A stretch of DNA of 64,000 nucleotides from Pseudonocardia sp. CNS-139 (GCA_001942415.1 MKJX01000228.1:1-64000); one strand, 5' to 3'; numbered from the stretch's first letter, positions 36,247-45,889 are shown. The notes: a model not told the origin generated them from the letters alone. Translations and numbers: made by a program.

Positions 36247-37236
36247 GTGACCATCGCTCCCCCGGCCCGTTCACCGGTCCGGGTCACGTCGCTGCACGTC
36301 TTCTGCGCGGTGCTGCTGGTCGCGGTGCTGGCCCGGCCGCTGCTCACCGACGCGCTCTCCGCGCCCGTGCTGCGGACGGCCGCCACCGTGTTCGTGGCCG
36401 TCTGCGTGCAGGCGATCCCGTTCCTCGTGTTCGGGGTGCTGCTCTCGGGGCTCATCGCCGCCTTCGTGTCGCCGGCCGCGTTGCGCCGGGTGCTGCCGTC
36501 GCGGCCGGCCGTCGCCGTGCCGGTCGCGGGCGCGGCCGGCCTGGTGCTCCCGGGCTGCGAGTGCGCGTCCGTGCCGGTGGCGCGCCGGCTGATCGGGCAG
36601 GGCGTGCCGGACGCGGCCGCGCTCACGTTCCTGCTGGCCGCGCCCGCGATCAACCCGGTGGTGCTGGTGGCGACGGCCGTCGCGTTCCCGGGCGAGCCGC
36701 GCATGGTCCTCGCGCGGTTCCTCGGCTCGCTGGCCACCGCGTGCGTGCTGGGCTGGCTCTGGCAGCGGCTCGGCCGGGTGGAGTGGATCGCCGAACGGGC
36801 CCGGCGGGCGGCGCCCGCCGTGTCCGGACGCGGACGGTGGGCGGTGCTCGCCGAGACCGCGCGCCACGACCTCGTCTCCGCAGGCGGGTTCCTCGTGGTC
36901 GGCGCGCTCACGGCGGCGACGCTCTCCGTGCTGGTCCCGCCCGCGTGGATGGACGCGCTCGCCGGGCAGATCGTGCTCGCCGTCGGGGTGATGGCGGTGC
37001 TCGCGGTGGTGCTCGCGCTGTGCAGCGAGGCCGACGCGTTCGTCGCCGCATCGCTCTCGATGCTCCCGCTGCTGCCCCGGCTGGTGTTCCTCGTCGTCGG
37101 CCCGGCCGTCGACGTCAAGCTGATCGCGCTGCAGGCCGGCACGTTCGGCCGGGCGTTCGCGCTCCGGTTCGCGCCGGCCACGTTCGTCGTGGCCGTGCTG
37201 TGCGCGGTCGGGGCCGGGCTGGCGGTCCTGCCGTGA
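36247..37236 (+). CDS. UPF0718-type permease (YraQ/DUF318 family)
   Basis: 329 aa with about eight transmembrane helices. The signature AAGLVLPGCECASVPVARRLI with Pro-Gly-Cys-Glu-Cys lies in helix 3, followed by FLLAAPAINPVVLVAT; the repeat in the second half has LALCSEADAFVAAS. The family is proposed to move metal ions or other small solutes, but no member is well characterised. GTG 36247 is chosen because upstream in-frame sequence is Arg/Pro-rich and overlaps the DnaA boxes. Overlaps the next gene by 4 nt; the pair is a conserved unit. Confidence 0.8.
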   Translation: MTIAPPARSPVRVTSLHVFCAVLLVAVLARPLLTDALSAPVLRTAATVFVAVCVQAIPFLVFGVLLSGLIAAFVSPAALRRVLPSRPAVAVPVAGAAGLVLPGCECASVPVARRLIGQGVPDAAALTFLLAAPAINPVVLVATAVAFPGEPRMVLARFLGSLATACVLGWLWQRLGRVEWIAERARRAAPAVSGRGRWAVLAETARHDLVSAGGFLVVGALTAATLSVLVPPAWMDALAGQIVLAVGVMAVLAVVLALCSEADAFVAASLSMLPLLPRLVFLVVGPAVDVKLIALQAGTFGRAFALRFAPATFVVAVLCAVGAGLAVLP

Positions 37237-37934
37237 GGCGCGACACCCAGCACGTCCTGCTCGTGCTGCTCGGCGGGGCGCTGCTGCGGATCGCGGCCGA
37301 CGACACCTACCTGCGCTATGTCCGCCCGTCGCACCGCTGGCTGCTGATCGGGGCGGGCGCGGTGATCGTCGTGCTGGCCGTCGTGGCGCTCGTCCGCGAC
37401 CGGGTCGCCGCCGTCCCCCACGGGCCCGACCACGACCACGCGGGCGCCGAACGGCACGTCCCGTGGCTGCTGCTCGTTCCCGTGCTGGTGATCGCGCTGG
37501 TCGCGCCGCCCGCGCTGGGCGCCGACGCCGTCAGCCGGGCCGGCCCCGCCAACGCCGTCGTGCAGGCGGCCGACGCGTTCCCGGCGCTCCCGGACGGCCC
37601 GGTCGACCTCACCGTCGGCGAGTTCGTGGCGCGCGCGGCCTGGGACACCACCGGCAGCCTGGACGGGCGCGAGGTCGTGCTCACCGGGTTCGCCGTGCGC
37701 CGCGGCGCCGCGACCGACCTCGCCCGCATGACCATCGCGTGCTGCGCCGCCGACGCCCGTCCCAACCGCGTCCGGCTCGTCGGTGACCTCGGCGACGTCG
37801 CTCCGGACACCTGGCTGCGGGTGGTGGGCTCGGTGCAGCCGGGGAGCGCGACGGCCGCCACGGGCTACGTCCCGGCGATGACGGTCACGGCCGCGACGAC
37901 GATCCCGGCGCCGCCGGACCCGTACGAGTACTAG
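37233..37934 (+). CDS. TIGR03943 family (DUF1980/YcgQ-like) membrane protein
   Basis: 233 aa. Two N-terminal helices (HVLLVLLGGALLRIAAD; WLLIGAGAVIVVLAVVALV), a His/Asp-rich loop (HGPDHDHAGAERH), a third helix (WLLLVPVLVIALVAPPAL), then an extracytoplasmic beta domain with REVVLTGFAVRRGAATDLARM and TIACCAADARP. The Cys pair and His-rich loop suggest metal contact. In other bacteria this pair is found in zinc-responsive loci; here that remains inference. GTG 37233. Confidence 0.8.
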   Translation: MRRDTQHVLLVLLGGALLRIAADDTYLRYVRPSHRWLLIGAGAVIVVLAVVALVRDRVAAVPHGPDHDHAGAERHVPWLLLVPVLVIALVAPPALGADAVSRAGPANAVVQAADAFPALPDGPVDLTVGEFVARAAWDTTGSLDGREVVLTGFAVRRGAATDLARMTIACCAADARPNRVRLVGDLGDVAPDTWLRVVGSVQPGSATAATGYVPAMTVTAATTIPAPPDPYEY

Positions 37935-37965
37935 CTCTACTCGAGTACGGCGACCGGACACACCA

Positions 37966-38005
37966 GGAGGCCACGCCCGCGCTCCCCACCGCGGACGTGG
38001 CCTCC
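37966..38005. terminator. Strong bidirectional terminator
   Basis: GGAGGCCACG pairs perfectly with CGTGGCCTCC, with an additional inner CCGCG/CGCGG pairing, 32 nt past the TIGR03943 stop and 14 nt before the stop of the opposing ABC permease. It is followed on the plus strand by GGTTCCCCCC. Confidence 0.75.
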
Positions 38006-38018
38006 GGTTCCCCCCTGG

Positions 38019-38713
38019 CTAGGGCGTCGCGCGCCGCAGAGCCAGCCAGCCGGCCGCCCCGAGCACGACGGCGAGGATCGCCGGGTAGAGGGTCAGCAGC
38101 GTGAACGTGGACTGGTCGACGAAGAACGCCCCACCGCAGGCCACCACCCCTGCCACGTGACCAGCAGGACCAGGCCGCCGACCACCACCGCCGCGCCGAT
38201 CGACAGCGTGTAGACGCCGGCCGACCCCCAGCGCTTGAACACCACCCCGCCGAAGACGCCGGCCGCGGACATGACGAGGAACGGCACGAGGTAGGTGAGC
38301 CAGAGCTGGAAGGGGTCGTCCGGCAGGAACGGCAGCGCCGTGAAGTGCACGCCGACGCCCCAGCCGCCCGTCGCGACCTCGATCGTGTGCAGCACCAGCA
38401 GGACGGCCGAGAAGAACACCGACTGCACGAGCACGAGCAGCCCGGTGCCGGCGTAGAACGCCCGGCGGGTCACGCTCATCCCGAGGGCGAGCGGGAAGAC
38501 CTGGGTCATCGTCTGTACGTGGGTGACCAGCATGACGATGTAGATCGAGATCAGCGCCCCGGTGACCCGGTTGTCCGGCGGGACGTCGTTCACGACCGCC
38601 CCGAAGACCAGGATGTTGAACGCCATGACGACGGCCAGGATCACGAGCGGCCACCCGAAGATCGTCATCCAGTTGACGGTCTGGATGCGGGCCACGTCGA
38701 CCACCCTCCTCAT
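38019..38713 (-). CDS. ABC transporter permease of a YtrA-regulated exporter
   Basis: About 231 aa with one base restored near 38148. Six hydrophobic segments: WPLVILAVVMAFNILVFGAV; ALISIYIVMLVTHVQTMTQV; AGTGLLVLVQSVFFSAVLLV; WLTYLVPFLVMSAAGVFGGVV; IGAAVVVGGLVLLVTW; LYPAILAVVLGAAGWLAL. No recognised substrate motif. Overlaps the ATPase gene stop by 4 nt. Together with the GntR gene it forms a three-gene operon typical of Gram-positive stress or peptide exporters. Confidence 0.78.
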
Positions 38714-39592
38714 CGGGGACCTCCGTTCCCGGCGGCGACGGGGTCGCCGGCCTGCGTGGTGCGGATGACGAGCTGCTGCAGCGAGACCGGCTCGAACTCG
38801 AGCCCGGCGATGGCGGGCCGGTCGGGCGCACCGGAGACGGTGACCCGCAGGAACCCGCCGAGCTGCTCGCGGTGCAGCACCGTGCGCCCGGCGACGAAGG
38901 TCTCGACGGCCGGCGCGGGCCCGGTCACGGTCACGGCCCGGCCGCGCAGCGTGTCGGCGTCCTCGTCGAGCAGGATGCGGCCCTTGTCGATCAGCACGAC
39001 GTGCTCGATCAGGTCGCTGACCTCGTCGATCAGGTGGGTCGAGAGCACCACCGTGCGCGGGTGCTCGGCGTAGTCGGCGAGCAGCCGGTCGTAGAACATC
39101 TGCCGCGCCACGGCGTCGAGGCCGAGGTAGGGCTCGTCGAAGAACGTCAGCGGGGCGCGCGACGCCAGCCCGATGATCACGCCGACGGCCGACAGCATGC
39201 CGCGCGACAGCTTCTTGACCTGCCGGTTCTGCGGGAGCGAGAAGTCGGCGAGCAGGTCCTGCGCGAAGGCCCGTCCCAGTTCGGGAAGAGCAGCGCGGCG
39301 GCGCGCATCGCGTGCTTCACCTTGAAGCGTCCGGGTAGCGCTGGCTCTCCTTGATGAAGCACACCCGGTTGAGCACGCGCGCGTTCTCGTACGGGTGCTC
39401 GCCGAAGACCTCGATCGTGCCCGACGTCGCGAAGGCCTGCCCGGTGAGCACCTGCATCACGGTGGTCTTGCCGGCGCCGTTGCGCCCGAGCAGCCCGTGG
39501 ATGCGGTTCTCGGCGAGCTCGATGCTCACCCCGTCCAGCGCGGTGACGTCGCCGTAGCGCTTGGTCACCCCGCTCATGCGCACGACGTTCAT
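38710..39592 (-). CDS. ABC transporter ATP-binding protein
   Basis: About 294 aa with two single bases restored near 39345 and 39280. Walker A GLLGRNGAGKTTVMQVL; Q-loop in RVCFIKESQRYPDA; signature is degenerate (KKLSRGMLSAVGVIIGLA rather than LSGGQ); Walker B APLTFFDEPYLGLDA; switch His in VVLSTHLIDE. The C-terminal 90 residues form an extra regulatory domain. Drug/peptide-export (CcmA/YtrB) class. ATG 39592 overlaps the regulator stop by ATGA. Confidence 0.85.
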
Positions 39593-39984
39593 GCGTCCTC
39601 CCCCCAGGAGTCGAGGAGCTTCTTGATCTCGTCGACGTCCATTCCGAGCTTGCGGGCCTCCGCGAGCAGCGGGGCCACGTACTGCCGCGCGAAGTCCTCG
39701 CGGCGGCGTTCCAACAGCTGCGTCCGCGCGCCGGCGGCGACGAACATGCCGATCCCTCGTCTCTTGTAGAGGACTCCGTCGGCCACGAGCTGGTTGACGC
39801 CCTTCGCCGCCGTGGCCGGGTTGATGCGGTGGAAGGCCGCGAGCTCGTTGGTCGAGGGCACCTGCGACTCCTCCGGCAGCGTGCCGTCGACGATCGAGCT
39901 CTCGATCTGCTCGGCGATCTGCAGGAAGAGCGGCCGTCCGTCGTCCTTCACCCCGACCCCCGAGCCTTCGGTCCGTCGGTTCAT
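39589..39984 (-). CDS. GntR-family regulator, YtrA subfamily
   Basis: 131 aa. Winged HTH: RPLFLQIAEQIESSIVDGTL, ESQVPSTNELAAFHRINPATAAKGVNQL, GVLYKRRGIGMFVA. The short C-terminal dimerisation part (LLERRREDFARQYVAPLLAEAR, IKKLLDSW) lacks the ligand-binding domain of other GntR proteins, which defines YtrA. First gene of the ABC operon, probably a repressor of it. Its ATG lies inside an AT-rich inverted repeat, so the mRNA may be leaderless. Confidence 0.9.
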   Translation of the reverse strand: MNRRTEGSGVGVKDDGRPLFLQIAEQIESSIVDGTLPEESQVPSTNELAAFHRINPATAAKGVNQLVADGVLYKRRGIGMFVAAGARTQLLERRREDFARQYVAPLLAEARKLGMDVDEIKKLLDSWGEDA

Positions 39985-39996
39985 TACTCATGTAAT
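39983..39996. promoter_or_regulatory. Putative YtrA operator overlapping the start codon
   Basis: ATTAC-TCAT-GTAAT is a perfect 5-4-5 inverted repeat in an AT-rich patch (ATTACTCATGTAATTAA). It covers the first bases of the GntR start codon at 39984. The position fits autorepression by occlusion of transcription start. Confidence 0.5.
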
Positions 39997-40059
39997 TAAC
40001 CATGGGACCAACGAGCCTCGATGTCAAGCCCTGTCGGAGGCCGCCTCTAGCCTCTCGTC

Positions 40060-40907
40060 GTGCCGTCGCTCCTGCACGAGGTCCTCGTCGAGATGTTCCG
40101 GGACCAACCCTCGCTGGCGGCCGAGGTACTCGCCGGACCGCTCGGTGTCCCGCTGCCGGAGTTCACCCAGGCAGAGGTGTCGTCCGGTGACCTGACCGAC
40201 ACCGCGCCCACCGAGTACCGGGCCGATGCGGTGGTCACGCTCACCACCGACGGCGGGGAGCCGGTGCTCGGTGTGGTGGTCGAGGTGCAGCTGCGGTTCG
40301 ACGAGCGCAAGCGGCGCAGCTGGGCGGCGTACGTCGCCACGCTCTACGCGCGCCTGGGCCGCCCGGTGGAGCTGCTCGTCGTGTGCCCGAACGCCGGTGT
40401 GGCCGCGCGGTACACGAAGCCGATCGTGTTCGGACGGGGGAACGTCGTGACACCGCTCGTGCTGGGGCCGGGTGAGGTGCCGGTCATCACCGACGCGGAC
40501 CGGGCGAAGCGCAACCCGGAGATGACGGTGTTGTCGGCGCTGGCCCACGGGCGTCATCCCGAGGGCCGAACGGTGCTGGTGGCGGTGCTGGCGGCACTCG
40601 AAGTCGTCGATCAAGATCGAGCGAACCTGTATGCTGACTTCCTGTTGGTGGAGCTGCCTGCCGCAGCCCGGGCCTACCTGGAGGCGTGTATGACTGCCAC
40701 GACCGGGGACCGCTACCACAGCAACTTCGCCCGCCGCTACTTCAGCCAGGCGAAGCCAACGCGGTGCTCACCGTGCTGGACGCGCGGGGCATCGAGGTGT
40801 CCGACGAGCTGCGCAAGCAGATCGCCGGGTGCACGGATCTGGAACAGCTCGAGATGTGGATCCGCCGCGCCGTCACGGTCCGCACGGCGCAAGAGCTGCT
40901 CGCCTGA
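40060..40907 (+). CDS. PD-(D/E)XK-like (Rpn-related) conserved hypothetical protein
   Basis: About 282 aa with one base restored near 40755. LLHEVLVEMFRDQPSLAAEVL, then EYRADAVVTL, GVVVEVQLRFDERKRRSWAAYVATL (Asp ... Glu-x-Gln, a PD-(D/E)XK-like core), VELLVVCPNAGVAARYTKPI, ITDADRAKRNPEMTVLSALAHGR. C-terminal QLEMWIRRAVTVRTAQELLA. A family abundant in Frankia and Pseudonocardiales, often in many paralogues; nuclease activity is inferred only from the fold signature. Start GTG 40060. Confidence 0.65.
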
Positions 40908-40909
40908 CC

Positions 40910-41557
40910 TCAGCGGCGGCGCTCGACGGCCCAGCCGGCGGCCGCAGCGGCCCCGGCCAGCACCACCGCGAGCAGCGCGGACGCAACGGGCGGCGGCCCG
41001 CCGTCCACGATCGCGCCCACGGCCGTCCCGACCGGCGGGAGCCACGGCTGCACAGCCGTGACCGTCACGATCGCCACGCCCAGGCAGAACGACCAGCCGA
41101 TCCGGCGGACGAAGGGGCGGGCGCAGACCAGCCCGACGGCCGTGCCCGCCGCCGCGGCCGCGAGGTGCGCGACCAGGCCCGTCAGCACCAGCGCCGCCGG
41201 GTACGGGTGGCGTGGGACGACGAGCGGCACCAGCACCGGTAGCTGGGCCATCACCAGCCCGCCGGCCAGCGCGACCAGCGCGGTCCCCGCGGCGACGCGT
41301 CCGTAGCCGCCTGCTGACACCGCCGTGACGGGCCGCTGCTCGGGCGCCTCCGCGTTCGCGACGACCAGCGCGAGCCAGGCGGCGAGCGGGTACAGCGCGA
41401 ACGCGGTGGCCGGCCAGACCCCGGGCGCCGGGCCCGGGTCGCCGCCGTAGAGCACGCCGAGCACGGCCCCGTACGCGAGCACGGGGAGCAGCCAGCGCTG
41501 CGACCGCAGCACGTCGGCGGCGACGTACCGGGCCACGGCGAGCGTCCGCGACGTCAT
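40910..41557 (-). CDS. ABC transporter membrane protein (hypothetical exporter)
   Basis: 215 aa, about six transmembrane helices: LLPVLAYGAVLGVLYGGDPG, ATAFALYPLAAWLALVVAN, GTALVALAGGLVMAQLPVLV, ALVLTGLVAHLAAAAAGTAV, FCLGVAIVTVTAVQPWL, SALLAVVLAGAAAAAGWAV. Overlaps the ATPase gene stop by ATGA, so they form one transporter. No substrate clue. Confidence 0.75.
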   Translation of the reverse strand: MTSRTLAVARYVAADVLRSQRWLLPVLAYGAVLGVLYGGDPGPAPGVWPATAFALYPLAAWLALVVANAEAPEQRPVTAVSAGGYGRVAAGTALVALAGGLVMAQLPVLVPLVVPRHPYPAALVLTGLVAHLAAAAAGTAVGLVCARPFVRRIGWSFCLGVAIVTVTAVQPWLPPVGTAVGAIVDGGPPPVASALLAVVLAGAAAAAGWAVERRR

Positions 41558-42393
41558 TCGCGCCACACCCCGAGCACCGAGCAGCCGTGCCGCAGTGCGG
41601 CGACGAGGACGGCGTCTCCACAGGTCACGGGCACCTGGACGGTCAGCGAGCCGGGCCCGCTCCACCACTCCCGCACCGCCGGCAGCACGCGCAGCGCGGC
41701 GGCCGGGTCGCCCGTGCAGCGCAGCTCCACGACCGTGAACGCGGCCTCGTCGGGCGGGCCGTCGGGGGCCGGCTCCTCCTGCGTGAGCCGCCCGCCGGCC
41801 AGCCGCAGGACGTGCGCGCCGGGCAGGGCGGGGCCGCGGCCGGTGTGGTCGGCGACGAGCACAGCGGCGTCGGACGGGAGCAGCCCGTCGAGCGCCGCGG
41901 CGGCACGGGCGTCGAGCGCGGCCCACGGCTCGTCGAGGACGACGAGCCCGGCCCCGCACGACAACGCCTGCGCGAGCCCGACCTTCTGCACGTTGCCGGA
42001 CGAGAGCTGGGCGACGGGCGCGTCGGCGTCGCCGGAGAAGCCGAGCGCGTCGAGGATCTCGGCGGCGCTCGGCCGCATTGTCGACGGTGCCCGCCCGGCG
42101 GCCGACCGCGGCACGCCGTGGAGGGCGGCGAGGTGGCGCAGGTAGGCCCGCACCGGCATGCGCGGCGACGCCGGGACGCGGCCCGGGAGGAACCCGACCA
42201 CGGCCGGGCGGCCGGTCACCGTGCCGGCGGTCGGGGCGGTGGCTCCGGCGGCGATCCGCAGCAGCGTGGACTTGCCGCTGCCGTTGCCGCCCACCACGAC
42301 GACCGGCCGCCCGGGCCGGACCTCAAGGTCGACCCCCGCCAGCACCTCACCGACGCCGGGGTAGCTCTTGCGCACCCCCGCCAGCCGGACCAC
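41554..42393 (-). CDS. ABC transporter ATP-binding protein
   Basis: 279 aa. Walker A VVVGGNGSGKSTLLRIAAG; signature VAQLSSGNVQKVGLAQAL (LSSGN); Walker B GLVVLDEPWAALDARA; switch VLVADHTG. C-terminal 60 residues (VVELRCTGDPAAALRVLPAV) form an extra domain. Start GTG 42393, as conserved sequence VRLAGVRKSYPGV begins there; in-frame reading upstream runs through the palindromic element at 42440-42496 and is not credible. Confidence 0.82.
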   Translation of the reverse strand: MVRLAGVRKSYPGVGEVLAGVDLEVRPGRPVVVVGGNGSGKSTLLRIAAGATAPTAGTVTGRPAVVGFLPGRVPASPRMPVRAYLRHLAALHGVPRSAAGRAPSTMRPSAAEILDALGFSGDADAPVAQLSSGNVQKVGLAQALSCGAGLVVLDEPWAALDARAAAALDGLLPSDAAVLVADHTGRGPALPGAHVLRLAGGRLTQEEPAPDGPPDEAAFTVVELRCTGDPAAALRVLPAVREWWSGPGSLTVQVPVTCGDAVLVAALRHGCSVLGVWRE

Positions 42394-42439
42394 GGGGTGA
42401 TGCTCCCGCAGTCCCGGCGACCCGCCAGCCCGGACCCCC

Positions 42440-42496
42440 GTTGCAGCAAAGCCACCCTCACGCCACGTGGCTGCATGAGGGTGGCTTTGCTGCAAC
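42440..42496 (-). repeat. 57-bp palindromic element (copy B)
   Basis: The same 57-bp length and the same 19-bp arms as copy A at 24950-25006; here pairing extends to 21 bp (GTTGCAGCAAAGCCACCCTC plus A). The core CGCCACGTGGCTGCA itself contains GCCACGTGGC. It begins 15 nt past the fadJ stop (42512) and ends 46 nt before the ABC ATPase start, so it may act as terminator for the fad operon. Confidence 0.85.
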
Positions 42497-42511
42497 CCGG
42501 GGCCAACCCGG

Positions 42512-44654
42512 TCAGGCGCGCTTGCGCAGGCTCTCCGGCACCTCGAAGCGCCTGCCGTACCGCTTCGCGAACTCGTCGGCGCGGGCCACGAACCCCGCTA
42601 CCCCGCCCGGGAAGCCCTCCACGTACTGGACGACGCCGCCGGTCCAGGGCGGGAAGCCGATGCCGAAGATCGAGCCGATGTTGGCGTCCGGCACGGACGT
42701 CAGCACGCCCTCGTCGAAGCACCGCTGGGTCTCGATGGCCTCGATCACCAGCATGCGCTCGGCCAGCTCGTGCAGGTCGACCTCGTGGTTCGTGGCGCCG
42801 AGCTGCTCCCGCAGCCCCGGCCAGAGCCGGGTGCGCCTTCCGTCCTCGTACTCGTAGAACCCGGCGCCGGTGCTCTTGCCCTTGCGGCCGAACTCGTCGA
42901 CGAGCCGGTCGAGCACGGCCTCCGCCGGGTGCGGCTCCCACGTGCCGCCGGCCGCCTCGACGGCGCCCGCGACTCGTTGCGGATCTTCTGCGGCAGCGTG
43001 AGCGTCAGCTCGTCCATCAGCTGCAGCACGGGCGCCGGGTAGCCGGCCTGCGACGACGCCTGCTCGATCGTCTGCGGGTCGATGCCCTCGGCGAGCATCG
43101 CGACACCCTCGTTGATGAACGTGCCGATCACGCGGCTGGTGAAGAACCCGCGGCTGTCGTTGACGACGATCGGCGTCTTCTTGATCGCCAGCGTGACGTC
43201 GAAGGCCTTCGCGATCGTGGCGTCGGAGGTCCGCTCGCCGCGGATGATCTCCACCAGCGGCATCTTGTCGACCGGCGAGAAGAAGTGCAGGCCGATGAAG
43301 TCGCCCTGGCGGTCGAGCCCGGCGGCCAGCTCCGTGATCGGCAGCGTGGAGGTGTTGGAGCACAGCAGCGCGTCCGGCTCGACGACCTTCATCGCCTCGC
43401 GGAAGACCTCCTGCTTGAGCTGCAGCGACTCGAAGACGGCCTCGATCACCGTGTCGCAGCCGGCGAGGTCGTTGTAGTCGGCGGTCGGGGTGATGCGCGA
43501 CAGCAGCGCCTCGCCCTTCTCCAGCGTGGTCCGCCCGCGCTTGACGCCCTTCGCGACGAGGCCCTCGGAGTAGGTCTTGCCCTTCTCCGCCGCCTCCAGC
43601 GAGACGTCCTTCAGCACGACATCCCAGCCGGCGAGCGCGCACACGTACGCGATGCCGGCGCCCATCATCCCGGCGCCGAGCACGGCGACCCTGCGCGGCT
43701 GCCACTTCTCGTGGCCCTCGGGCCGCGAGCCGCCGCCCGAGATGTGCTGCAGGTCGTAGAAGAACGCCTTGGTCATGTTCTTCGCGGTCTGGCCGACGAC
43801 CAGCTCCGTGAAGTAGCGCGCCTCGATCCGGAAGGCCGTGTCGACGTCGACCTGCGTGCTCTCGACGGCCGCGGCGAGGATGTTGCGCGGAGCGGGCATC
43901 GGAGCGCCCTTGAGCTGCTTGCGCAGGTTGGCCGGGAACGCCGGGAGGATCGACGCGAGCTTCGGGCTCGACGGGGTGCCGCCGGGGATCCGGTAGCCCG
44001 GCTCCTCCCACGGCTGACGGGACTCGGGGTGGGCGGCGATCCAGGCCCGTGCCTTCTCCAGCATCTCCTCCGGAGTCGCGGCCAGCTCGTCGACGATGCC
44101 GACCTCGACGGCCCTCGCCGGCTTGTGCCGCTGGCCCTGGACCAGCACGTTCATCACGGCGTTGGCGATGCCGAGCATCCGCACGGTGCGCACCACGCCC
44201 CCGCCGCCGGGCAGCAGGCCGAGCGTCACCTCGGGCTGCCCGTAGACGCCGCCGGGCGCGCGAGGCCGATGCGGTGGTGGCAGGCGAGCGCGATCTCCAG
44301 CCCGCCGCCCAGCGCCGTGCCGTTCATCGCCGCGACGACCGGCTTGCCGAGCGTCTCCAGCTTGCGCAGCTGGCGCTTGACCGTCATGGACTGCTCCATG
44401 ACCACGGGCGCGTCGGCCGGCGTCGCCTTGCTCAGGAAGTCGAGGTCGCCGCCCGCGAAGAAGGTCTTCTTCGCGGAGGTGACGATCACGCCGGCGATGT
44501 TCTCCTTGTCGGCGGCCAGCGCGTCGACGCACTCGCCCATCGCCGCGATGTAGCGGTCGTTCATCGTGTTGGCGCTGCGGCCCGGGTCGTCGAGCGTGAC
44601 GACGACGATGCCGTCGGCGCCCTTCTCCCAGCGGACGGCCTTCTGGTCGGACAC
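42512..44654 (-). CDS. fadJ: Fatty-acid oxidation multifunctional enzyme (FadJ/FadB type)
   Basis: About 714 aa with two bases restored near 44262 and 42975. Residues 1-200 crotonase domain: [13 protein letters not shown] and [19 protein letters not shown], then [20 protein letters not shown] with the catalytic Glu region. Residues about 320-500 3-hydroxyacyl-CoA dehydrogenase NAD domain: [72 protein letters not shown]-terminal helices complete the enzyme. It hydrates enoyl-CoA and oxidises 3-hydroxyacyl-CoA. Follows the thiolase gene by 11 nt. Start GTG 44654. Confidence 0.92.
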
Positions 44655-44665
44655 TGCGTATCCCT

Positions 44666-45889
44666 TCAGGAGAGGCGCTCGACGACGGTGGCGATGCCCA
44701 TGCCGCCGCCGACGCACAGCGTGGCGACGCCGAACCGCTGGTCGCGGCGCTCCAGCTCGTCGACCAGCGTGCCGAGGATCATCGCGCCGGTGGCCCCGAG
44801 CGGGTGACCCATCGCGATCGCCCCGCCGTTGACGTTGACCTTCTCGTGCGAGACGCCCATGTCCTTCATGAACCGCAGGACGACGGCGGCGAAGGCCTCG
44901 TTCATCTCGAAGAGATCGATGTCCTCGACGCTCAGCCCGGCACGCGCGAGCGCCTTGCGGGTGGCCGGCGCCGGGCCGGTGAGCATGATCGTCGGGTCGG
45001 AGCCGGAGAGCGCGGTGGCGACGATCCGGGCGCGCGGGGTGAGCCCGGCGGCCTTCCCGGCGGCCTCGGTGCCGACGAGCACGAGCGCGGCCCCGTCGAC
45101 GATGCCGGAGGAGTTGCCCGCGGTGTGGACGTGGTCGATCCTCTCGACCCAGTGGTAGCGCTGCAGCGCGACGGCGTCGAACCCGCCCTGGTCGCCGACC
45201 ATCGCGAACGACGGCTGCAGCCCGCCGAGGGCCTCCAGGGTGGTGCCGGCGCGGACGTGCTCGTCGCGGTCGAGCACGGTGAGGCCGTTGCGGTCGCGCA
45301 CGGGCACGACCGAGCGGGCGAAGTAGCCGTTGGCCCACGCCTTGGCCGCGCGGGTCTGCGACTCCAGCGCGTAGGCGTCGACGTCGTCGCGGCCCCAGCC
45401 CTCCAGCGTGGCGATGAGGTCGGCGCCGATGCCCTGCGGCACGAACCCGGTCTCGTAGGACGTCTCGGGGTCCATCGCCCACGCGCCGCCGTCCGAGCCC
45501 ATCGGCACCCGGGACATCACCTCGACGCCGCCGGCGAGCACGAAGTCGGCCATGCCGGCGCGCACCTGGTGGGCCGCGTTGTTGACGGCCTCCAGCCCCG
45601 ACGCGCAGAAGCGGTTGAGCTGCACGCCGGCCGTGGTGTCGGGCAGCCCGCCGAGGATCGCGGCCGTCTTGGCGATGTCGCCGCCCTGGTCGCCGATCGG
45701 CGAGACGACGCCGAGCACGAGGTCGTCGACGCGGGTGGCGTCCAGCTCGGGGAAACGGGCGCGCAGCTCGTGGATCAGCCCGACGACCAGCGTGACGGGC
45801 TTGGTCTCGTACAGCGAGCCGGTCGCCTTGCCCCGGCCCCGTGGAGTGCGGATGGCGTCGTAGACGAACGCCTCGGGGATCTCGCTCAT
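44666..45889 (-). CDS. fadA: Acetyl-CoA C-acyltransferase (thiolase, FadA type)
   Basis: 407 aa, full length. Active site Cys in [13 protein letters not shown]-terminal His in [17 protein letters not shown]-type segment and second Cys in [14 protein letters not shown]; the NEAF motif is in [11 protein letters not shown]. Cleaves 3-oxoacyl-CoA. With fadJ it provides the last three steps of a beta-oxidation turn. Divergent from a MerR regulator with an operator-like palindrome in between. Intact. Confidence 0.94.
   Translation of the reverse strand: MSEIPEAFVYDAIRTPRGRGKATGSLYETKPVTLVVGLIHELRARFPELDATRVDDLVLGVVSPIGDQGGDIAKTAAILGGLPDTTAGVQLNRFCASGLEAVNNAAHQVRAGMADFVLAGGVEVMSRVPMGSDGGAWAMDPETSYETGFVPQGIGADLIATLEGWGRDDVDAYALESQTRAAKAWANGYFARSVVPVRDRNGLTVLDRDEHVRAGTTLEALGGLQPSFAMVGDQGGFDAVALQRYHWVERIDHVHTAGNSSGIVDGAALVLVGTEAAGKAAGLTPRARIVATALSGSDPTIMLTGPAPATRKALARAGLSVEDIDLFEMNEAFAAVVLRFMKDMGVSHEKVNVNGGAIAMGHPLGATGAMILGTLVDELERRDQRFGVATLCVGGGMGIATVVERLS

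Noticed and set aside
40060-40907. Insertion sequence transposase
   Set aside because: No terminal inverted repeats or target duplications flank it; Rpn-like relatives are not classical transposases.
42394-42495. Start of the ABC ATPase within the palindromic element (Met-Gln-Gln-Ser-His...)
   Set aside because: The palindrome reads much the same peptide on both strands by symmetry; conserved ATPase sequence starts at 42393.
41587-44553. 988-codon plus-strand open frame across the ABC ATPase and fadJ
   Set aside because: Antisense shadow of conserved minus-strand genes; no recognisable motifs.
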